NCBI RefSeq assembly: GCF_004339545.1
Contig: NZ_SMGD01000017.1
Coordinates: 62,001-126,000 of the forward strand
Length of the DNA stretch: 64,000 nt
Source: Celerinatantimonas diazotrophica
Lineage (GTDB): Bacteria > Pseudomonadota > Gammaproteobacteria > Enterobacterales > Celerinatantimonadaceae
Direction: 5' to 3'
The position numbers and the translations under genes were made by a program. Positions 17,433 to 26,596 of this stretch are shown here, piece after piece. Numbering within the stretch: the first letter of the stretch is position 1; each line of letters starts with the position of its first letter. The notes beneath the pieces were generated by a model that searched no databases, was not told the DNA's origin, and saw only the letters and a program-made list of their open reading frames with translations.

Positions 17433-18329
17433 ATGGACCAACGTAGCGCTGAGCTTTTTCTGCATTTATGTAATAGCCTGCATTTTGCTCGCACGAGTGA
17501 GCAGATGCATGTGAGCCCGTCAACGCTAAGTCGAGTGATTGCTCGTTTAGAAGATGAGCTAGGCGCTCGTTTGTTTACGCGAGATAAACGGTCGGTGTCG
17601 TTAACCCCTTCGGGTGTTCGAGTTCGGCGCTTTGTCGAGCAGTGGCTCGGCCAGTGGCGAGAGTTGCAGACCGACCTTTGTGGCGAAATTGCTGATTTAG
17701 CCGGGGAGCTTAGCGTCTATTGTTCGGTGACTGCTAGTTACAGCCATCTTCCGCAATTGTTAGATCGCTTTCGGATCCTTTGCCCCCGAGCAGAAATTAA
17801 GCTTTTGACTGGCGATGTGGCGTTGGCTGTGGCGATGGTGCGGGATGCACGAGCGGATATTGCGCTTGCTGCTCGGCCAGAATCCTTGCCGTTGTCGGTG
17901 AATTTTGCCAGTATGACAACTGTGCCTTTGTCAATTATTGCGCCTCGCGTGAATTGTGTTGCTCGCGAAATGCTTGATGCCCCGATCGTTGACTGGCAAC
18001 GGGTTCCTTTTATTCTTCCTGAACATGGTCCGGCTCGGCGCCGACTTGAACATTGGTTTGCACTGATGAATATTGATCCACCGATTGTTGCCACCGTGGC
18101 GGGGCACGAAGCGTTGGTGAGTATGGTGGCTTTGGGCAGTGGCGCAGGGATTGCACCTGATGTGGTTTTAGCCAACAGCCCCGTGAGTGACCGGATTCAG
18201 AAAGTACGTGTTGATGTGGCCATTGAGCCATTTGATATGGGCGTTTGTGCATTGTCAAAGCGGTTGCATGAACCTTTGTTACAACGCTTTTGGCAACTGG
18301 CGGCGCATCATCCTTTTAATCACGATTAA
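17433..18329 (+). CDS. ilvY: LysR-type activator IlvY
   Basis: 298 residues. N-terminal LysR helix-turn-helix (SLHFARTSEQMHVSPSTLSRVIARLEDELGARL spans it), then a periplasmic-binding-like effector domain. The MDQRSAELFLHLCNSLHFARTSE start and divergence from ilvC identify IlvY. The gene ends 6 bases before ybaK, so the two may be co-transcribed. Confidence 0.93.
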   Translation: MDQRSAELFLHLCNSLHFARTSEQMHVSPSTLSRVIARLEDELGARLFTRDKRSVSLTPSGVRVRRFVEQWLGQWRELQTDLCGEIADLAGELSVYCSVTASYSHLPQLLDRFRILCPRAEIKLLTGDVALAVAMVRDARADIALAARPESLPLSVNFASMTTVPLSIIAPRVNCVAREMLDAPIVDWQRVPFILPEHGPARRRLEHWFALMNIDPPIVATVAGHEALVSMVALGSGAGIAPDVVLANSPVSDRIQKVRVDVAIEPFDMGVCALSKRLHEPLLQRFWQLAAHHPFNHD

Positions 18330-18335
18330 ATTATT

Positions 18336-18812
18336 ATGACTCCTGCTATAAATGCGCTGAAACGCGCGAAAATTGATTTTATTTTGCACCATTATGAACA
18401 CGATGCTGATAGTCGCCATTTTGGCGATGAGGCCGCTGCAAAACTGGGAATTGAGCCGACGGCGATGTATAAAACACTCGTCGCTTGTGATGAGCATCAT
18501 CCTAAGCAGATGGTGGTGGCGGTGGTTCCGGTTGCGGGGCATTTAGACTTAAAAAAACTAGCTAAAGCCGCGGGGCTGAAGAAAATGACCATGGCGGACC
18601 CAACACAGGCTGAGCGCACTACTGGTTATGTCAAAGGCGGCATCAGTCCATTAGGGCAGAAAAAACGGTTGCCGACCTTTTTAGATAGTTCGGCCAAAGA
18701 GCTTGCTCACATATATGTCAGTGGTGGTAAACGCGGACTGACGGTTCAGGTTGCTCCTGCGCCGATGTTGTCTCTGCTACGAGGTGAGTTTGCCGCAATC
18801 GCAACCGATTGA
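18336..18812 (+). CDS. ybaK: Cys-tRNA(Pro)/Cys-tRNA(Cys) deacylase
   Basis: Trans-editing enzyme that hydrolyses mischarged Cys-tRNA(Pro). 158 residues, as in E. coli YbaK. Seen: HYEHDADSRHFGDEAA, MYKTLVA, and the conserved GGISPLGQKKRLPTFLD and YVSGGKRG segments; the substrate-positioning Lys lies in LKKLAKAAG/TYKT regions. Convergent with elaA: the two stop codons are adjacent. Confidence 0.95.
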   Translation: MTPAINALKRAKIDFILHHYEHDADSRHFGDEAAAKLGIEPTAMYKTLVACDEHHPKQMVVAVVPVAGHLDLKKLAKAAGLKKMTMADPTQAERTTGYVKGGISPLGQKKRLPTFLDSSAKELAHIYVSGGKRGLTVQVAPAPMLSLLRGEFAAIATD

Positions 18813-19262
18813 TTAATCAAGCTGCATATTGCGATGCTCGATGCCATCTTCTAGAAAAATATCGGAAATGGCGCGAAATCCGACCGATTCGTAAAAGGCT
18901 TGCAGATGAGCTTGGGCTTCAATGGTGATGGGCTGTTCTGGCCAGAGTTTTTTGCATTGGTCTATCGCTTCATTCATCAACACGCGGCCCAATTTTTCGC
19001 CTCTGGCATGAGCGGCGACAATAACACGACCAATGGCTGCGGTTGGGTAAGTCATGCCTGGGGCAAGCAAGCGAGCATAGGCACTTAATTTGCCTTGCTG
19101 GTAAAGCATTAAATGACGAACTTCAGAATAAGTATCGTGGCCATCAAGCTCTGGATAGGGACAGTGTTGTTCGACGACAAAAACATCAACTCTCAGTTTG
19201 AGGATTTGATACAGTTCATCCACACTGAGTTGGCAAAATGACTTACAGGCCCATTCAAACAT
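18813..19262 (-). CDS. elaA: GNAT acetyltransferase ElaA
   Basis: 150 residues from ATG 19262, chosen because AAGGATC lies just upstream and the protein then begins MFEWACKSF like ElaA. Family features: LRVDVFVVEQHCPYPELDGHD, the acetyl-CoA-binding IGRVIVAAHARGEKLG (Q/RxxGxG/A-like) and FYESVGFRAI. Predicted N-acetyltransferase; its substrate is not established. Confidence 0.9.
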   Translation of the reverse strand: MFEWACKSFCQLSVDELYQILKLRVDVFVVEQHCPYPELDGHDTYSEVRHLMLYQQGKLSAYARLLAPGMTYPTAAIGRVIVAAHARGEKLGRVLMNEAIDQCKKLWPEQPITIEAQAHLQAFYESVGFRAISDIFLEDGIEHRNMQLD

Positions 19263-19358
19263 AAAGATCCTTATCAGATGCACAGATTGTTGGTGTTAAA
19301 AAACTTTGAGACTGACTACAATACAGGTCAATAATTAACAACTAGTGAAGGCGAGTAT

Positions 19359-19649
19359 ATGTTAAATCCAAATAAGTTGGAAGAATTAGCCAAACAGATC
19401 CGCGACATGGTTCCATCTGGCGTGCGCAACGCTGGGGATGAATTTGAACGTCGTGTCAAACAACTGCTGCAGGCCAAACTGAATCAGTTGGATATGGTGA
19501 GCCGTGATGATTTTGATGTGCAAGCACAGGTTCTGCTGCGCACTCGAGAAAAGCTTAGCGAACTTGAGCAGCGTTTAAGTGAACTGGAAGCTAAATTAGC
19601 TCCGACGCAAGAGAAGACGGAAGCTGAAGATAGCAACGAAGATAATTAG
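19359..19649 (+). CDS. ubiK: Ubiquinone biosynthesis accessory factor UbiK
   Basis: 96 residues, formerly YqiC. Seen: N-terminal LNPNKLEELAKQIRDMVPSGVR amphipathic region, then LVSRDDFDVQAQVLLRTRE-like core (MVSRDDFDVQAQVLLRTREK) and a C-terminal coiled coil (LSELEQRLSELEAKL). Works with UbiJ in the soluble Ubi complex that hydroxylates quinone precursors. Monocistronic here. Confidence 0.95.
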   Translation: MLNPNKLEELAKQIRDMVPSGVRNAGDEFERRVKQLLQAKLNQLDMVSRDDFDVQAQVLLRTREKLSELEQRLSELEAKLAPTQEKTEAEDSNEDN

Positions 19650-19761
19650 TTGTATTACGAAAATTTTCTATAAAAAGTGTTTAAACAGGGGCTTAATGCA
19701 TATAAATCCCATAAAAACACCTATTTTTGACCATTTTTACGGTATCGCTATTTAATTTGTA

Positions 19762-19793
19762 ATTAGGGGTTTTCAAGCTCATTAGATCCCCTA
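19762..19793 (+). promoter_or_regulatory. Inverted repeat before the DAHP synthase gene
   Basis: ATTAGGGG (19762-19769) and CCCCTATT (19788-19795) could pair with one mismatch around an 18-base loop, 38 bases before the start codon. No U-run follows, so it is not a plain terminator; an operator or leader hairpin for aromatic control is possible. Confidence 0.3.
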
Positions 19794-19831
19794 TTATTAG
19801 CTTTTTATTGAGATCTCGGGGAAGTAAGAGA

Positions 19832-21190
19832 ATGACCGAATGGACACCGTCCAGCTGGCGGCAAAAACCAGCCAAACAGATTCCGGACTATCCGGATAAA
19901 GCCGCCTTAGAGCGTGTTGAAAAGGAATTAGCAGGGCAGCCACCGCTCGTCTTTGCCGGCGAAGCACGCGCACTGCGTAGCCAATTGGCCAAAGTTGCCA
20001 AAGGGGAAGCCTTTTTGCTTCAGGGCGGCGATTGTGCTGAAAGTTTTGATGAGTTTAGCACTATTCACATTCGGGACTTCTTTAAAGCGCTGATGCAGAT
20101 GGCGGTTGTGTTAACTTTTGGTGGTCAAAAGCCAGTGGTTAAGATTGGTCGTGTCGCTGGACAATTTGCGAAACCGCGTAGCTCTAACTTTGAGTCTATT
20201 AAAGGTGTCGAATTGCCGTCTTATCGTGGTGATATCATTAATGCAATCCACTTCGATGAGCAATCGCGCGTGCCCGATCCACAGCGGATGCTCATGGCAT
20301 ACCATCAATCAACATCGACTCTTAACCTGTTACGAGCATTTGCGCAAGGTGGATTAGCTGACCTGCAACAGGTCCACAAATGGAACTTAGATTTCGTTGC
20401 TAAAAGCCCTTTGTCAGAGCGTTATCAGAGTATTTCCCGGCGTATTGATGAATCGTTGTCATTTATGAATGCTTGCGGGATTAATTCGCAGACCGCGCCG
20501 CAGCTTCGAGAAACGACATTATATACCTCGCATGAAGCATTATTATTGCCTTATGAACAGGCGCTGACGCGCTGTGATAGCCTGACTGGCAAATGGTATG
20601 ACTGTGCGGCGCATATGTTGTGGATTGGCGATAGAACTCGCCAAGTGGATCACGCGCATGTTGAATTTGCTCGCGGGATTGAAAATGCGATTGGCTTGAA
20701 AGCTGGCCCAACCACTGACCCTGACGAGTTGCTGCGACTGATTGATATCATCAATCCTAACAACGAAGCCGGACGGTTAAATATCATCGTGCGGATGGGC
20801 GCTGACAATGTCGCTGAACATCTGCCGAGTTTGATTCGTGCCGTTGAACGTGAAGGCAAACAGGTTGTTTGGAGCAGCGATCCAATGCATGGCAATACCA
20901 TCAAGGCGCCGAATGGTTATAAAACTCGTCGTGTCGATGATGTGTTGCGCGAAGTTCGCAGTTTCTTTGAGATTCATGCCAGTGAAGGTTCATATGCGGG
21001 TGGGGTGCATTTTGAAATGACCGGTCGCAATGTTACCGAATGTGTCGGTGGGGCTTTCCATATTACCGAACATGACTTGGCAGAACGTTACCACACCTAT
21101 TGCGATCCGCGTCTTAATGCTGACCAGGCATTGGAGTTGGCATTCTTAATCGCCGATAACATCAAAGCGGCCCGTAATTCGATGGCTTAA
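19832..21190 (+). CDS. Class II 3-deoxy-7-phosphoheptulonate synthase
   Basis: First enzyme of the shikimate pathway (PEP plus erythrose 4-phosphate). 452 residues, the plant-type class II family, not the AroFGH class I of E. coli. Seen: N-terminal [67 protein letters not shown] and SDPMHGNT, all conserved in this class. ATG 19832 follows GGGGAAG at normal spacing. A strong terminator follows the gene. Confidence 0.95.
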   Translation: MTEWTPSSWRQKPAKQIPDYPDKAALERVEKELAGQPPLVFAGEARALRSQLAKVAKGEAFLLQGGDCAESFDEFSTIHIRDFFKALMQMAVVLTFGGQKPVVKIGRVAGQFAKPRSSNFESIKGVELPSYRGDIINAIHFDEQSRVPDPQRMLMAYHQSTSTLNLLRAFAQGGLADLQQVHKWNLDFVAKSPLSERYQSISRRIDESLSFMNACGINSQTAPQLRETTLYTSHEALLLPYEQALTRCDSLTGKWYDCAAHMLWIGDRTRQVDHAHVEFARGIENAIGLKAGPTTDPDELLRLIDIINPNNEAGRLNIIVRMGADNVAEHLPSLIRAVEREGKQVVWSSDPMHGNTIKAPNGYKTRRVDDVLREVRSFFEIHASEGSYAGGVHFEMTGRNVTECVGGAFHITEHDLAERYHTYCDPRLNADQALELAFLIADNIKAARNSMA

Positions 21191-21221
21191 GTGTCGTTCC
21201 ATCGTTCGTTATTGCTTTTAA

Positions 21222-21248
21222 AATCCGGACTTTGTTCCGGATTTTTTT
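21222..21248 (+). terminator. Terminator of the DAHP synthase gene
   Basis: AATCCGGA and TCCGGATT pair around CTTTGT, followed by a run of seven T. Confidence 0.9.
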
Positions 21249-21409
21249 ATGGTCTATAGGATGGGCATGTTGTCGGAGTTAATGTTTGTTGCGTGTAGAT
21301 GCGTTAACTTGATTTAGCTGTTAAAAACCGTAACTATGTATTTTTAATAGGCTAGTACAAGCATCTTGATTCAGTGGCTCAAAGGTGCATAAACAATAAG
21401 GAGGCCTGC

Positions 21410-22357
21410 ATGAATGTCTTATTTGGTGCACCGGCAGACGCCTGGGGCGGTATTTTTTATCGCTACCAGCAAGCTTTACCAGAATTTAATTGGCAAGCGC
21501 TAGGGCAGTATCAGTTGGAAAGTCTGAAAGGTGTGGATATTTTTATTCCAACCATGACGCGCGTGACCCAAGAGCTTTTAGCAACAGCCGATCGGCTTAA
21601 ATTAATCCAGCAAGTTGGGGCGGGTCTTGAAGGCGTTGATCTAGCTGCCGCGAAAGAATTGAATATCCCGGTGGCTAATGTGCCGACCGCCGATAGTGGA
21701 AATGCCGATTCGGTTGCCGAATTAGCGGTTTTTATGATGCTTAGTTTAGTGCGGCGTTTTAAAGAGATCCCGCAGGCAATTGCTGAACAACAGCTCGGTG
21801 CGCCCTGTGGGCAGACGCTGCTAGGCCATACGGTTGGATTAGTTGGCTTTGGCGGATTGGGCCAGGCGATTGCCCGCTGTCTCAGTGGTTTTGGTATGAA
21901 TATGGTGGCTGTTAAGCGGACGGCAGATCCTCAATTAGCGGAGCAATTCTCGCTTGATTGGTGTCGCAGCATGGATTCACTCGATGAGTTGTTAGCCATC
22001 AGTGACCACGTGGTGTTAACCCTGCCTGATTCAGCCCAAACTCATCATCTTTTTAATGAAGCGCGGTTTAAAAAATTTAAATCCGGTGCTTTTGTGATTA
22101 ACTTGGGGCGCGGTGGATTAATTGATACCGAGGCGTTGGTCAAGGCGCTACATAACGGCCAGTTGGCTGGGGCGGGGCTTGATGTTTTTGAACAAGAGCC
22201 GCCTGATCCGAAGAGCCCATTATTTCAAGAAAACGTAATTGCTACGCCACATATTGGTGGTGTTACTGACCTTTCTCAGCAGGGTATTTTGGCGGCAGTT
22301 ATTGCCAATTTAAAACGTTTAGCGAGCGATCAAAGCGTCTTATATCGAGCTGTTTAA
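21410..22357 (+). CDS. D-2-hydroxyacid dehydrogenase family protein
   Basis: NAD(P)-dependent oxidoreductase of the D-isomer 2-hydroxyacid type, 315 residues from ATG 21410, which has AAGGAGG six bases upstream. Seen: GLVGFGGLGQAIARCLSGFGM (Rossmann), the catalytic-loop NLGRGGLIDTEAL and the His of TPHIGGVTD. Substrate class (phosphoglycerate, hydroxypyruvate, formate, lactate) is not clear; monocistronic between aroF-type and an EcsC gene. Confidence 0.88.
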   Translation: MNVLFGAPADAWGGIFYRYQQALPEFNWQALGQYQLESLKGVDIFIPTMTRVTQELLATADRLKLIQQVGAGLEGVDLAAAKELNIPVANVPTADSGNADSVAELAVFMMLSLVRRFKEIPQAIAEQQLGAPCGQTLLGHTVGLVGFGGLGQAIARCLSGFGMNMVAVKRTADPQLAEQFSLDWCRSMDSLDELLAISDHVVLTLPDSAQTHHLFNEARFKKFKSGAFVINLGRGGLIDTEALVKALHNGQLAGAGLDVFEQEPPDPKSPLFQENVIATPHIGGVTDLSQQGILAAVIANLKRLASDQSVLYRAV

Positions 22358-22422
22358 AAATTGATGGTATTATCTATAGTTAAAATAGTCATAATAATAC
22401 CGTCAAATCGAAAAGGGATGTC

Positions 22423-23097
22423 ATGAGTGAATTGAACGCCGGCTTGATGCGCAAAATAAAAGAAGCTATCTGGAATATTGACCCAAACCGGATTTTACAT
22501 GATGTTCATGGTCATGGCGTTGCTGCTTCATCATTGGTTGATTTAGCCCATCGTTCAGATATCTATCCACGATTGCAACCATTGATGAATCAATATGTTA
22601 AGACTGCTTCTCGGTATAGTGCGTTGACTGGCGCCAGTAGCGGTTTCGGTGGCTTTGTTTCGGCTGTTACGTTTGCCAGTGCTGATCTGGTGAATATTGC
22701 CGCACAGCTTTATCGCTTGAATCAGAAGCTCGCGCTGGTTCACGGTCAGGATATTACCCATGCTGCACTCCAACATCGGCTGCAACAAATTTATCTGCAA
22801 TCATTAGGCTTTAATGATAAAGCGCAGGAAGTGATTTTAGGTAAAGTTAAGATTGACCAGAACGTGTTGGGGCATGAAGCCGTTAAAAGTTTCGCAGTGC
22901 AACTGGTTAAAGAAGTGGCGAAACATCTGGCGGTAAAACTTTCCCGTAAGCAAGCGGCTAAGGTTATTCCATTGCTAGGGGCTGCAGTGGGGGGCGGTGC
23001 GAACTACTGGTTTACCCAACGCAGTGGTCAAGCCATGATTCAGGCGTATCAACAGTTTTATTGCGCTGAGCGAGCCGGTATTTCAGAGCCGATGTGA
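22423..23097 (+). CDS. EcsC-family protein
   Basis: 224 residues. The hydrophobic, glycine-rich middle (TGASSGFGGFVSAVTFASADLVNIAAQLYRL) and the later KVIPLLGAAVGGGANYWFTQ match the EcsC domain. EcsC accompanies an ABC transporter in Bacillus, but stand-alone proteobacterial members have no firm role. Probably membrane-associated. Nothing nearby helps. Confidence 0.75.
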   Translation: MSELNAGLMRKIKEAIWNIDPNRILHDVHGHGVAASSLVDLAHRSDIYPRLQPLMNQYVKTASRYSALTGASSGFGGFVSAVTFASADLVNIAAQLYRLNQKLALVHGQDITHAALQHRLQQIYLQSLGFNDKAQEVILGKVKIDQNVLGHEAVKSFAVQLVKEVAKHLAVKLSRKQAAKVIPLLGAAVGGGANYWFTQRSGQAMIQAYQQFYCAERAGISEPM

Positions 23098-23185
23098 TGA
23101 GTTTTTGCAGTTTCCTGAAAATCTTGCAATGATCCCTTATATGAGGACTCAGTTGAGCCCCCATGCTGATGATTGAGGGCATGTC

Positions 23186-24196
23186 ATGAAAATTTGTTTA
23201 TTTAGTTCGAAAAAATATGATCGCGAGTATTTTGATTCTGCAAACCATTCGTATGGGTTTGAGATTGAATATTTTTCTATCGGTTTAGCGCCAAACACTG
23301 CCGCTTTGGCAAAAGGAGCGGATGCGGTCTGTGCCTTTGTCAACGATGACCTCTGTAAAGAAACTTTAGAGGCCTTGCATGAGCTGGGAATTAAAGTGTT
23401 ACTGATGCGCTGTGCTGGATTTAATAACGTTGATTTAACGTGTGCCAAGCGTCTTGGCTTTCATGTGGCGAGAGTTCCTGCTTATTCTCCTGAAGCGGTA
23501 GCAGAGCATGCCATTGCTTTGTTAATGACACTGAACCGCAGGATCCATAAAGCTTATCTGCGAACCCGAGATGCTAACTTTAATCTGGAAGGGTTAACCG
23601 GTTTTAATATGCATGGCCGCACGGTCGGAGTGGTCGGGACTGGGAAAATTGGCCTGGCCACTGCTCGAATTTTCCGGGGATTTGGCTGTCAATTATTAGG
23701 TTTTGACCCATATCCGAATAAAGAATTTGAGAAAATTGGTGGGCGCTACGTTGAACTAGAGGAGCTATTAAGTTCATCTAAAGTGATTAGTTTGCACTGT
23801 CCATTAACTGCCGATAGTACTTATCTAATTGACCGTCAGGCATTTTCATTGATGCAGCCTAAAACCGTCCTTATCAATACCAGCCGTGGTAAACTAGTGG
23901 ACTCCGTCGCCGCAATCGATGCTCTAAAACAGGGAGTTTTGGGGGGATTGGCGTTGGATGTCTATGAAAATGAACAGGATCTGTTCTTTGAAGATCTTTC
24001 TGATGAGGTGATTCAAGACGACGTCTTCAGACGGCTCTCTGCTTGTCATAATGTCATTTTTACAGGTCACCAAGCCTTTTTAACATTCGAAGCATTAGAT
24101 GCTATTGCGAAAGTGACGCTTGATAACGCCAAAATCCTGTTTGCAGGCGAGCAGACACCAAATGAGATTATTAATGGTAATCCTGACCACCATTAA
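23186..24196 (+). CDS. ldhA: D-lactate dehydrogenase (fermentative)
   Basis: Reduces pyruvate to D-lactate with NADH in fermentation. 336 residues, near-collinear with E. coli LdhA. Seen: LRCAGFNNVDL, VPAYSPEAVAEHAIALLMTLNRRIHKAY, VGTGKIG, the arginine of INTSRGKLVDS, the Glu of DVYENEQDLFFED and the catalytic His of FTGHQAFLT. A strong hairpin terminator follows. Confidence 0.96.
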   Translation: MKICLFSSKKYDREYFDSANHSYGFEIEYFSIGLAPNTAALAKGADAVCAFVNDDLCKETLEALHELGIKVLLMRCAGFNNVDLTCAKRLGFHVARVPAYSPEAVAEHAIALLMTLNRRIHKAYLRTRDANFNLEGLTGFNMHGRTVGVVGTGKIGLATARIFRGFGCQLLGFDPYPNKEFEKIGGRYVELEELLSSSKVISLHCPLTADSTYLIDRQAFSLMQPKTVLINTSRGKLVDSVAAIDALKQGVLGGLALDVYENEQDLFFEDLSDEVIQDDVFRRLSACHNVIFTGHQAFLTFEALDAIAKVTLDNAKILFAGEQTPNEIINGNPDHH

Positions 24197-24220
24197 ATGA
24201 CGCTCTTCTTCCGTGGGATG

Positions 24221-24253
24221 AACAAGCCGTGCTCATGCACGGCTTGTTGTTTA
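24221..24253 (+). terminator. Terminator of ldhA
   Basis: AACAAGCCGTGC and GCACGGCTTGTT pair perfectly around TCAT, then GTTTA; 25 bases after the stop codon. Confidence 0.8.
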
Positions 24254-24297
24254 TTGAGACGTCGCTCTTTGTGCCTTTGTAATCATGGTTTGCTTGA

Positions 24298-24567
24298 CTA
24301 GGGACTGTTGACCTTTTGTGATTAGTTTTGCAGAAATCTGAGAGGGATTTAGGCAAGACAAACGTTGTGCCGTGTAGTTATTCTCCACAAAGAACGTTTA
24401 ACGCTGGATAAATCCCTCTCAGATACTGCCCTTGGGGTTCATTTAAACGCATCCTGAACTTTGTTGCCCCCTGCTTGCTTCACTCATTAAGCGACACAGG
24501 GGGCGCCGCGTTCAAAATGCGTTTAATTTGAACAAAATTCAACCACCAAAGGTCAACAGTCCCTAGG
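24298..24567 (+). mobile_element. MITE-like element, copy 1
   Basis: About 270 bp with perfect 19-bp inverted ends: CTAGGGACTGTTGACCTTT (24298-24316) and its reverse complement (24549-24567). No transposase. The CTAG at each end could be a 4-bp target duplication of YTAR type, as made by IS5-group elements, leaving GGACTGTTGACC as the true end; as CTAG is its own complement the two readings cannot be told apart. A near-identical full copy at 40615-40882 lies in the opposite orientation. Confidence 0.88.
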
Positions 24568-24635
24568 TAACGTTTAGCATTTGCATGAATGCGTGAGACG
24601 GAAAACATTAGAAGTCATTTAAAGGAGAAATGGAC

Positions 24636-25352
24636 ATGCTGTTGGGCCCTATTATTAATAGCTGTGGGATCATTTTAGGGGGACTGCTAGGTCCTCTTTT
24701 GGCCCGTTTTATACCGAAGCGATTACAACGCGGACTTCCTCCAACTTTTGCGCTGGCCTCATTTGCGATTGGGGTCACAATGATCATGAAGTTTCATTTC
24801 ATACCCGTTGTGGTGATGTCTCTGATTTTGGGAACGGCTGTTGGTGAGCTTATTTATTTAGAAGCGGGTATTAGTAAAGGGGCTCAGTGGGTGCAGCGGC
24901 GATTAAAATCGATTCTGCCAGTTCCTTGCAGCCTGAGCCGCGAAGAATATAGCTCGCAATTTACGGCACTAATCGTGGTTTTTGGCGCTAGTGGCCTCGG
25001 TGTGATAGGAGCTATGACCGAAGGGTTAACAGGCAATTATCAGTTACTGCTGGTCAAAGCGATGATGGATTTTGTCACTGCGATTATTTTCTCGATTACG
25101 CTTGGCCCAAGTGTTGCGTTGATCGCCATTATCCAATTTTTAGTTCAGGGAATTTTGTTCTTTTTGGCAACGTCGATTCACCATTACATGGATCCCATTG
25201 CCATGGCTGATTTTTCGGCTGTGGGCGGCATTGTTATGGTGGCGGTTGGTTTAAGAATTGCCAAAATTATGAATTTTGCGGTGGTAAACTTTTTGCCTGC
25301 TTTGATATTAGTTTTGCCTTTTTCATATCTATGGCGGCATTTATTTGGTTAA
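24636..25352 (+). CDS. DUF554-family membrane protein, YqgA-like
   Basis: 239 residues from ATG 24636, which sits at better distance from AAAGGAG than the ATG six bases earlier. About seven hydrophobic segments. Typical family start LLGPIINSCGIILGGLLGPLL and repeats of IGVTMIM and ILGTAVGELIYLE. Function unknown; probably an inner-membrane carrier. The MITE ends 69 bases upstream, so it may supply or disrupt promoter sequence. Confidence 0.85.
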   Translation: MLLGPIINSCGIILGGLLGPLLARFIPKRLQRGLPPTFALASFAIGVTMIMKFHFIPVVVMSLILGTAVGELIYLEAGISKGAQWVQRRLKSILPVPCSLSREEYSSQFTALIVVFGASGLGVIGAMTEGLTGNYQLLLVKAMMDFVTAIIFSITLGPSVALIAIIQFLVQGILFFLATSIHHYMDPIAMADFSAVGGIVMVAVGLRIAKIMNFAVVNFLPALILVLPFSYLWRHLFG

Positions 25353-25452
25353 ATGGATTATATTGAGTCAGTCTTGCTCAATATTTTAAATTATAAGCAA
25401 TAAAAAAATAAAGCCTCTAGCGGGGCGTCATTGACTACAGGAGTTTGTCACT

Positions 25453-26520
25453 ATGTCCGTTGAATTTCATTTCCCGGCCCATTATCACAGAGGTCCGGAT
25501 GTTGCTCAGCAGTTAGCAAAATATTGCCAACAATTAGGTCCTAAGGCGATGGTGCTTGGTGGTCATACTGCATTAAAAGTTCTGAAAGAGCATGTTGGAG
25601 AAATTGCGAACGCATCGTATCATTGGTTCGGTGGTGTTTGTTCTATTAATAATATCAATAAGTTAAAAGCGATTGCAGAAACAGAGCAAGCGCAGGTGAT
25701 TGTCGCTGTGGGCGGTGGCAAGGCACTGGATACAGGTAAAGCGGTTGCAGTTGAAATGGGTCTGCCGATTATTACTATTCCAACGATTGCAGCGACCTGT
25801 GCTGCGGTGACACCGCTGTCGATTCGTTACTTAGATAACGGTCATTTTTTAGATTTGTATCATCTGCCCAGTGCCCCTCAGGTCATTTTGGTTGATACTG
25901 CTATTTTAGCTCGCTCTCCGCAGCGCTGGTTAGCAGCAGGCTTGGGCGATACGCTGGCGAAGTTATACGAATATCGTTCACTGCGGCATGATAACAGCAT
26001 CGTTATCGGTGATAAGAAACTAACGGCATTTACCAGCCAGTTGTGTTTTGACCTGATTCAAACCTATGGTGCGGATGCTTGTCACGCGCTTAATCAAGGG
26101 CAATCAAATGAAGCGCTAGAACAGGTAGTTGATGCCATTATGTTGTATGCGGGGATGACCTCTCTGATGGCCAGTGGTGCGCATGCCACGATAGCGCATG
26201 GTCTGTTCGAAGGACTAACCGTGAATGATGATGTTCGCGAATTTGGTCATGGGCTGTTAGTCGGTTATGGAAACTTGGTGTTACTGGCTCTTGAACAGCG
26301 CAGTGATGATGAATTGATTGAAGCAATTCAGTTGGCTAAGGACTGTCAGATCCCCACCACATTGGCTGAAATTAAACCCGATTGGAGTGAAGCTGAATTG
26401 GATGAGGTTTATCAAGCGACGCTCGCCACGCCAGATGCGCAATTGTTACCATTTAAAGTTACTATCGAATCGTTAGCGCAAGCTTGCCAGAGAGTCGATG
26501 CATTAAGCTCTCGAGTATAA
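25453..26520 (+). CDS. Iron-containing alcohol dehydrogenase, GldA/HcxA-like
   Basis: 355-residue NAD-dependent dehydrogenase of the glycerol-dehydrogenase subfamily. Seen: the dinucleotide motif VAVGGGKALDTGKAVA (about 89-104), IPTIAATCAAVTPLS, the metal Asp in AAGLGDTLAKLYE and metal histidines in GAHATIAHGLFEG and VREFGHG. It resembles E. coli HcxA (YbdH, 2-oxoacid reductase) as much as GldA, so the substrate could be a hydroxyketone or a 2-oxoacid. Confidence 0.85.
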   Translation: MSVEFHFPAHYHRGPDVAQQLAKYCQQLGPKAMVLGGHTALKVLKEHVGEIANASYHWFGGVCSINNINKLKAIAETEQAQVIVAVGGGKALDTGKAVAVEMGLPIITIPTIAATCAAVTPLSIRYLDNGHFLDLYHLPSAPQVILVDTAILARSPQRWLAAGLGDTLAKLYEYRSLRHDNSIVIGDKKLTAFTSQLCFDLIQTYGADACHALNQGQSNEALEQVVDAIMLYAGMTSLMASGAHATIAHGLFEGLTVNDDVREFGHGLLVGYGNLVLLALEQRSDDELIEAIQLAKDCQIPTTLAEIKPDWSEAELDEVYQATLATPDAQLLPFKVTIESLAQACQRVDALSSRV

Positions 26521-26549
26521 GTGGCTTGACAGTTGTTGCATCCATCCAT

Positions 26550-26580
26550 AAAAAAAGCCTTGCATAAGCAAGGCTTTTTA
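26550..26580. terminator. Bidirectional terminator
   Basis: AAAAAAGCCTTGC and GCAAGGCTTTTT pair around ATAA, with A and T runs on both sides; serves the two convergent alcohol dehydrogenase genes. Confidence 0.9.
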
Positions 26581-26596
26581 TACGCAGAGGCAAAAA

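Noticed and set aside
24171..24356. Small frame beginning in the MITE-like copy at 24.3 kb
   Set aside because: It runs through the inverted end and has the same start as the frame at 40824; it is a repeat by-product, not a transposase.
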